A DNA stretch of 53,841 nt from the NCBI GenBank assembly GCA_963558655.1, contig CAUWHJ010000021.1:1-53841 (forward strand). Reading direction: 5' to 3'. Of the stretch, positions 49,846-53,841 are shown piece by piece; the first letter of the stretch is position 1; every line of letters starts with the position of its first letter. Origin of the DNA: UMGS1590 sp963558655. Its GTDB lineage: Bacteria; Bacillota; Peptococcia; Peptococcales; Peptococcaceae. Position numbers and translations under genes: made by a program. The notes beneath the pieces were generated by a model. That model was given only the letters and a program-made list of their open reading frames with translations, did not search any database and was not told where the DNA came from.

Positions 49846-50934
49846 ATGAATAAGAAAGTGATTGCACTTGCCCTGATAGCCATCCTAGCGATGGGTTCCC
49901 TGACTGGTTGCGTAACCAGTCAGGACGCTGCGGAGACATCATCTGCCAGCGCAGAAGCCAGCGATGATAAGGTACTCAATGTCTACACGGCTCTTGAAGA
50001 GGAACAGGTAGAAGATTATCTTACTGAATTCAAAGAACGGCATCCGGACGTAACAGTTAATGTCACACGAGAATCCACGGGTGTTATCACTTCGCGTTTG
50101 CTTGCCGAGAAAGACAATCCAGTTGCAGATGTTGTTTGGGGGCTTTCTGCAACGAGCCTTTTGCAGTTGAAGCAAGAAGGGATGCTTGAGCCGTATGCTC
50201 CAGAAGGTGTGGATCGCATTCAACCGCAGTTTAAGGATACAGACGAAACACCATCTTGGGTTGGTATTGATGCATGGGAAACGGCTTGGTTGGTTAATAA
50301 AGAAGTGCTGGCTGAACATGGCATTACGGATATCCCAACCTCTTATCAGGATCTTTTGGATCCACAGTATGAAGGACTCATTGCCATGTCAAATCCTGCT
50401 TCTTCCGGTACAGGTTTGCTGACGGTCAATGGTGTGCTTGCTCTTTATGGAGATGAGGAGGGCTGGAATTATCTCGATCAACTTGATAAAAACGTTGCAG
50501 TTTACATGCATTCTGGCAGCCAACCGGCCAGTGAAACGGCGGCTGGCGAATATGGTATAGGGGTTTCTTTTGGCTACCGTTGCTTACAGGCTGAAGAAGA
50601 GGTTGGCAGCGACATTTGTGAAACAGTCTTTCCAGAGGAAGGTTCTGGTTGGGATATGGAAGCCAATGCGCTCATGAAGAAAGACCATGAAAAAGAGATT
50701 GCCAAAGAATTTCTTGATTGGGCCATTACAGATAATATGATGACAAAATACGCGAAGAACTATCCGATTGTTGCTACTGGTGTTGGTGATGACATTCCTG
50801 AGGGATACAGTGAAAATCCAATGGACCAGCTTTTGCCAAACATTGATTTTAACAAAGCAGCACAAAATCGCGACAGCATTCTTGAGCAGTGGTCTGAACG
50901 TTACGATGCGAAAAGCGCACCAGAAGAAGAATAG
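49846..50934 (+). CDS. 2-Aminoethylphosphonate-type ABC transporter substrate-binding lipoprotein
   Basis: 362 aa. Lipoprotein signal peptide with cleavage before the cysteine in MGSLTGC, then a polar linker and a class-II-like binding protein (LNVYTALEEEQVEDYLTEFKERHPDVTVNV, IDAWETAWLVNKEVL, NPASSGTGLL). The fold is that of FbpA-like binding proteins, which include putative 2-aminoethylphosphonate proteins (AepX/PhnS-like). The C-P lyase genes just upstream favour phosphonate over iron. GGAGG lies ahead of ATG 49846; 57 bases separate it from the PHP gene. Confidence 0.85.
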   Translation: MNKKVIALALIAILAMGSLTGCVTSQDAAETSSASAEASDDKVLNVYTALEEEQVEDYLTEFKERHPDVTVNVTRESTGVITSRLLAEKDNPVADVVWGLSATSLLQLKQEGMLEPYAPEGVDRIQPQFKDTDETPSWVGIDAWETAWLVNKEVLAEHGITDIPTSYQDLLDPQYEGLIAMSNPASSGTGLLTVNGVLALYGDEEGWNYLDQLDKNVAVYMHSGSQPASETAAGEYGIGVSFGYRCLQAEEEVGSDICETVFPEEGSGWDMEANALMKKDHEKEIAKEFLDWAITDNMMTKYAKNYPIVATGVGDDIPEGYSENPMDQLLPNIDFNKAAQNRDSILEQWSERYDAKSAPEEE

Positions 50935-50951
50935 AAGCGAGGCAGAAAATA

Positions 50952-52001
50952 ATGAGCGTTAGTCTCAAGATGGAAAATCTATCAAAGATTTATGATAAAA
51001 CAATTGCATTGAATAATGTCAATCTTGAGGTCCAGGCAGGCGAATTCGTCTGTCTGCTTGGGCCATCTGGCTGTGGTAAATCGACTTTTTTGCGCATTAT
51101 TGCTGGGCTTGATACGCCAACTCATGGCAAAATTTTTATCAATGGGCGTGATGTTACACGTCTGCCACCGGCTATGCGCAATTTTGGTATCATGTTTCAA
51201 TCCTATGCACTTTTTCCAAACCTTACGGCTTTTGAAAATGTTGCCTATGGCTTGCGCAATAAAAAAATTCGTAAAAGTGACATCGAAGCGCGCGTTGATC
51301 GCCTTTTTGACATGATTAAGCTTTCTCATGCTAAAGATCGCTTGCCGGCGCAACTTTCTGGTGGTGAACAGCAACGCATTGCTTTGGCGAGGGCGTTGGC
51401 TACTGAGCCAGACTATTTGCTCCTTGATGAACCGCTTTCAGCGTTGGATGCCAAAGTGCGGCTTTCTTTGCGCAAAGAAATTTGCCAAATTCAGCGAGAA
51501 CTTGGATTGACGACAATTATGGTAACGCATGACCAAGACGAAGCGCTGACCATGGCTGATCGCATTGTTGTCATGAATAAAGCGTGTATCATGCAAACGG
51601 GGACGCCACAAGAAGTTTATGATCATCCAAATAATCCATTCGTAGCAGATTTTATAGGGTCGATTAATTTTCTCAGCGCTGCCGAGGGAGCAATTTATGG
51701 GTTTGTTAAGGGCGATGAAATGGCCATTCGGCCGGAAAAAATTCGTATCATGCGTGAACGCACAGAAAATAGTATTGGCGCCACTGTCAAAGGCTGTGAA
51801 TTTCGCGGCAGCTTTTATCGTGTTTCAGTACGCATTAGCCATCTGATGCATGATGATATTGATCTTGATATTGACGTACCTTCTCAAAGTGTCAAAAACT
51901 TGCAGCTCGAAACAGGTGAGAAAGTCTATATCATTTTGCCAGAAGAAGAAATGTTGCAATTTGATTCTGTGATGGGAAAGCGGGAGCGGAGGGGCGCATG
52001 A
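50952..52001 (+). CDS. Phosphonate ABC importer ATPase (AepV/PhnT-like)
   Basis: 349 aa. Walker A GPSGCGKST, Q loop FQSYALFPNL, signature LSGGEQQRI, Walker B LLLDEPLSALD, H loop VTHD: a CUT/FbpC-type importer ATPase. The last 100 residues form a TOBE-like regulatory domain (MAIRPEKIRIM). Weak ribosome site, GAGG at some distance. The gap to the binding-protein gene is 17 bases and the end overlaps the permease as ATGA. Confidence 0.9.
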   Translation: MSVSLKMENLSKIYDKTIALNNVNLEVQAGEFVCLLGPSGCGKSTFLRIIAGLDTPTHGKIFINGRDVTRLPPAMRNFGIMFQSYALFPNLTAFENVAYGLRNKKIRKSDIEARVDRLFDMIKLSHAKDRLPAQLSGGEQQRIALARALATEPDYLLLDEPLSALDAKVRLSLRKEICQIQRELGLTTIMVTHDQDEALTMADRIVVMNKACIMQTGTPQEVYDHPNNPFVADFIGSINFLSAAEGAIYGFVKGDEMAIRPEKIRIMRERTENSIGATVKGCEFRGSFYRVSVRISHLMHDDIDLDIDVPSQSVKNLQLETGEKVYIILPEEEMLQFDSVMGKRERRGA

Positions 52002-53719
52002 GCATTAAATACATTCGTCAGTGGCGATTTAACCGCGAAAGCATTGTGCGTTTTTTAGCCATTTATGCCGTTATAATTTTTCTGCTCATTTTTCTTGTGG
52101 GGCCCTTGATTACTCTTTTTGTAAAAGCGTTTCAAAATGATGATGGCATGTTTGTTGGCTTGGCACATTTTGTGGATTATTTTTCGTCAAAAACACTGCT
52201 TTATTCAATCGGACATACCTTAGAAATCGCTCTTTGGTCAACGTTGATTTCAGTGAGCCTTGCTTTTTTCTATGCTTATGCGCTCTCGCGCAAACAAGTG
52301 CCCTGCAAAATTTTCTTTCGTTATGTAGGGTTGATCCCTATTTTTGCGCCAACCATGCTTCTTGGTATTGCGCTTATCTATCTTTTTGGCAATCAGGGGA
52401 TTTTTACGAATCTCGGCATTGAGATTCCACTTTATGGGAAAGTGGGTATCATTTTGTCAGAAAGTATCTATTGCTTTCCGGTTGCGACAACGATTGTTAT
52501 GGTAGCTTTTTCAGCAGCAGATAATCGTCTTTATGAAGCGGCAGAATCCATGGGCACTTCGGCACTGCGAAAAATGTTTACGATTACATTACCTAATGTA
52601 AAATATGGGCTGATCAATGCTGTCTTTGTTGCCTTTACCTATAGTTTTACGGATTATGGGGCTCCATCTGTTGTTGGTGGCAGTTATAATGTACTGGCGA
52701 CAGATGTTTATAAACAAGTCGTGGGCCAGCAAAATTTTAATATGGGGGCAGTTGTTGGCATCATTATGTTGGTGCCTGCGGTGCTGTCTTTTGTGGTTGA
52801 TCGTTTTACAAATGCAAAGCAAAATGCAGCCATCGGCGCGAAGGCTGTGCCCTATCGCATTAAGGCGCATAAGAAGAGCGATATTGCAGCTACCATTTTT
52901 TGCAGCATTATTGCATTAGCGATGCTTCTTTTCTTTGCGGTGGCGCTGTTTGCTTCGTTGATCAAATTTTGGCCGTATAATCTTACGTTCACGCTTGAAA
53001 ACTATGATCTTTCTACAGCGGGTATTGGTAATGGGATTGCAGCATTTCAAAATTCTATCAAAGTAGCATTGATTACAGCTACACTTGGCACAATGATCAC
53101 TTTTATTGGCGCTTATATCATCGAAAAATCCCATCATTCATTTCGTAGAAGCCGTAGATTTGCTTACCTTCTTTCGATTCTGCCAGTGGCAATTCCAGGA
53201 ACAGTGGTAGGGCTTTCCTACATTATGTTTTTCAATGCGACAGCTTTTGACATACCGTTTACGAATTTGGCATTATTGAACCCTTTTCATGGCATTTACG
53301 GCACACTTTGGATTATCATCTTTGCCAATCTCATCCACTACTATGCGGTGCCGTTTACAACAGCGACAACAGCACTGAAACGTCTTGACAAAGAGTTTGA
53401 AACGGTTTCTGAATCATTGGCTGTGCCATTTTATCGCACGTTTTTTCACGTTACGGTACCATTGTGTTTCACGGCTATTTGTGAGATGTGGGTGTATTTC
53501 TTTGTTAATGCTATGGTTACCATTTCGGCGGTTGTCTTTTTGTACTCTTCAGCCACACCGATTGCATCGACCATGATTGTGAGTATGCAAGGTGCAGGGA
53601 AAATCGCGCCGGCAGCAGCCATGTGTATGTTGCTTCTGTTTGTCAATTTGTTTGTGCGATTTATTTATGAAATAGCCAATCACTTTTTATGCAAGCGCGA
53701 TAAGCGCATGGTAGGCTGA
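51998..53719 (+). CDS. Phosphonate ABC importer permease, fused two-domain (AepW/PhnUV-like)
   Basis: 573 aa, about twelve membrane segments in two related halves of six, each with an EAA-type loop that docks on the ATPase: EAAESMGTSALRKMFTITLP in the first half and a second near KEFETVSESLAVPFYRTFFHVTVP. So it replaces two separate permeases and may work as a single chain with two ATPase copies. Known for the FbpB-like and 2-aminoethylphosphonate permeases. Last gene of the phn locus. Confidence 0.9.
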   Translation: MSIKYIRQWRFNRESIVRFLAIYAVIIFLLIFLVGPLITLFVKAFQNDDGMFVGLAHFVDYFSSKTLLYSIGHTLEIALWSTLISVSLAFFYAYALSRKQVPCKIFFRYVGLIPIFAPTMLLGIALIYLFGNQGIFTNLGIEIPLYGKVGIILSESIYCFPVATTIVMVAFSAADNRLYEAAESMGTSALRKMFTITLPNVKYGLINAVFVAFTYSFTDYGAPSVVGGSYNVLATDVYKQVVGQQNFNMGAVVGIIMLVPAVLSFVVDRFTNAKQNAAIGAKAVPYRIKAHKKSDIAATIFCSIIALAMLLFFAVALFASLIKFWPYNLTFTLENYDLSTAGIGNGIAAFQNSIKVALITATLGTMITFIGAYIIEKSHHSFRRSRRFAYLLSILPVAIPGTVVGLSYIMFFNATAFDIPFTNLALLNPFHGIYGTLWIIIFANLIHYYAVPFTTATTALKRLDKEFETVSESLAVPFYRTFFHVTVPLCFTAICEMWVYFFVNAMVTISAVVFLYSSATPIASTMIVSMQGAGKIAPAAAMCMLLLFVNLFVRFIYEIANHFLCKRDKRMVG

Positions 53720-53766
53720 TGGCATTTTTCTCCTTTCTAGCCTAATGCCTGCCTGGCAAAAAAATA

Positions 53767-53790
53767 AGACTCGGATAAATATCTGAGTCT
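53767..53790 (+). terminator. First hairpin after the phn locus
   Basis: A 10-bp stem (53767-53776 with 53781-53790) containing one G-U pair, loop AAAT. No U-run follows directly. It stands 47 bases after the last stop codon. Confidence 0.6.
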
Positions 53791-53800
53791 CAGCTTGTCG

Positions 53801-53828
53801 AAAAAGGTCGCCAATAGGTGGCCTTTTT
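53801..53828 (+). terminator. Second hairpin and terminator of the phn locus, with repeated arm
   Basis: A 12-bp stem with two G-U pairs (53801-53812 with 53817-53828), loop AATA, ending in five T's. The left side, 53790-53806, is identical over 17 bases to the complement of 4825-4841. TCGAAAAAGGTC at 53798-53809 also matches 4794-4805. Confidence 0.7.
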
Positions 53829-53841
53829 CTCGCCATACCAC

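Noticed and set aside
1..53841. CRISPR arrays, insertion sequences, prophage genes, rRNA
   Set aside because: No regularly spaced repeats, transposase, integrase, phage structural genes or rRNA-like sequence were found in the window.

Overview
The window looks like the chromosome of an anaerobic, low-to-mid-GC member of the Bacillota (a clostridial or Negativicutes-like lineage). Supporting signs are strong AGGAGG-type ribosome binding sites, sigma-A-type promoters (TTGACA/TATAAT), many hairpin terminators with U-runs, a BirA-type operator on a biotin operon, FeoA-FeoB and YmdB proteins, Bce-type peptide-antibiotic ABC modules and an anaerobe-style C-P lyase operon ending in a PHP-family phosphodiesterase. 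I cannot name the genus from sequence alone.

Layout. 1-4.6 kb: the end of a type I restriction-modification locus (3' end of hsdS, complete hsdR) and an unrecognised helix-hairpin-helix protein with a nuclease-like C-terminus. 4.6-5.3 kb: no gene, but hairpins and repeats. 5.3-8.8 kb: biotin operon bioY-bioB-bioD-bioA behind a BirA operator, without bioF. 8.8-9.2 kb: a strong promoter, a degenerate tRNA-His-like RNA and a terminator. 9.2-15.7 kb: ymdB-menG, a HAAS/DUF1700-like membrane protein, a fused feoA-feoB, a DegV protein and a small thioredoxin-fold protein.

15.7-42.3 kb is dominated by three separate two-component/ABC modules. Module 1 (15.7-20.7 kb): response regulator, kinase, Cdd1-like HhH protein, zinc-ribbon protein, MacB-type ATPase and FtsX permease; two near-identical 22-bp tandem-repeat sites link the regulator promoter to the ABC promoter. 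Module 2 (20.8-32.0 kb): BceRS-like regulator and kinase, a consensus BceR box, one BceA-like ATPase followed by four different BceB-like permeases. Module 3 (36.4-42.3 kb): a minus-strand regulator and kinase, diverging from lipoprotein, two FtsX permeases and an ATPase, with perfect 10-bp direct repeats between them. Between modules 2 and 3 lies a redox island: LysR regulator, aldo/keto reductase, FMN reductase, and an exported lipoprotein that fuses a flavodoxin to an aldo/keto reductase.

42.4-53.7 kb: a complete C-P lyase locus: divergent phnF, then phnGHIJKML, a PHP phosphodiesterase replacing phnP and phnN, and a three-gene 2-aminoethylphosphonate-type importer. It encodes import of an organophosphonate, coupling to ribose triphosphate, radical cleavage of the C-P bond and recovery of ribose phosphate and phosphate. 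The window closes with two hairpins; the last carries a sequence also found inverted near 4.8 kb.

The strongest candidate for something not well described is module 2, one ATPase with four divergent permeases that share an ectodomain motif. Next are the exported flavodoxin/aldo-keto reductase fusion, the tRNA-His-like RNA unit and the restriction-linked HhH/nuclease-like gene.
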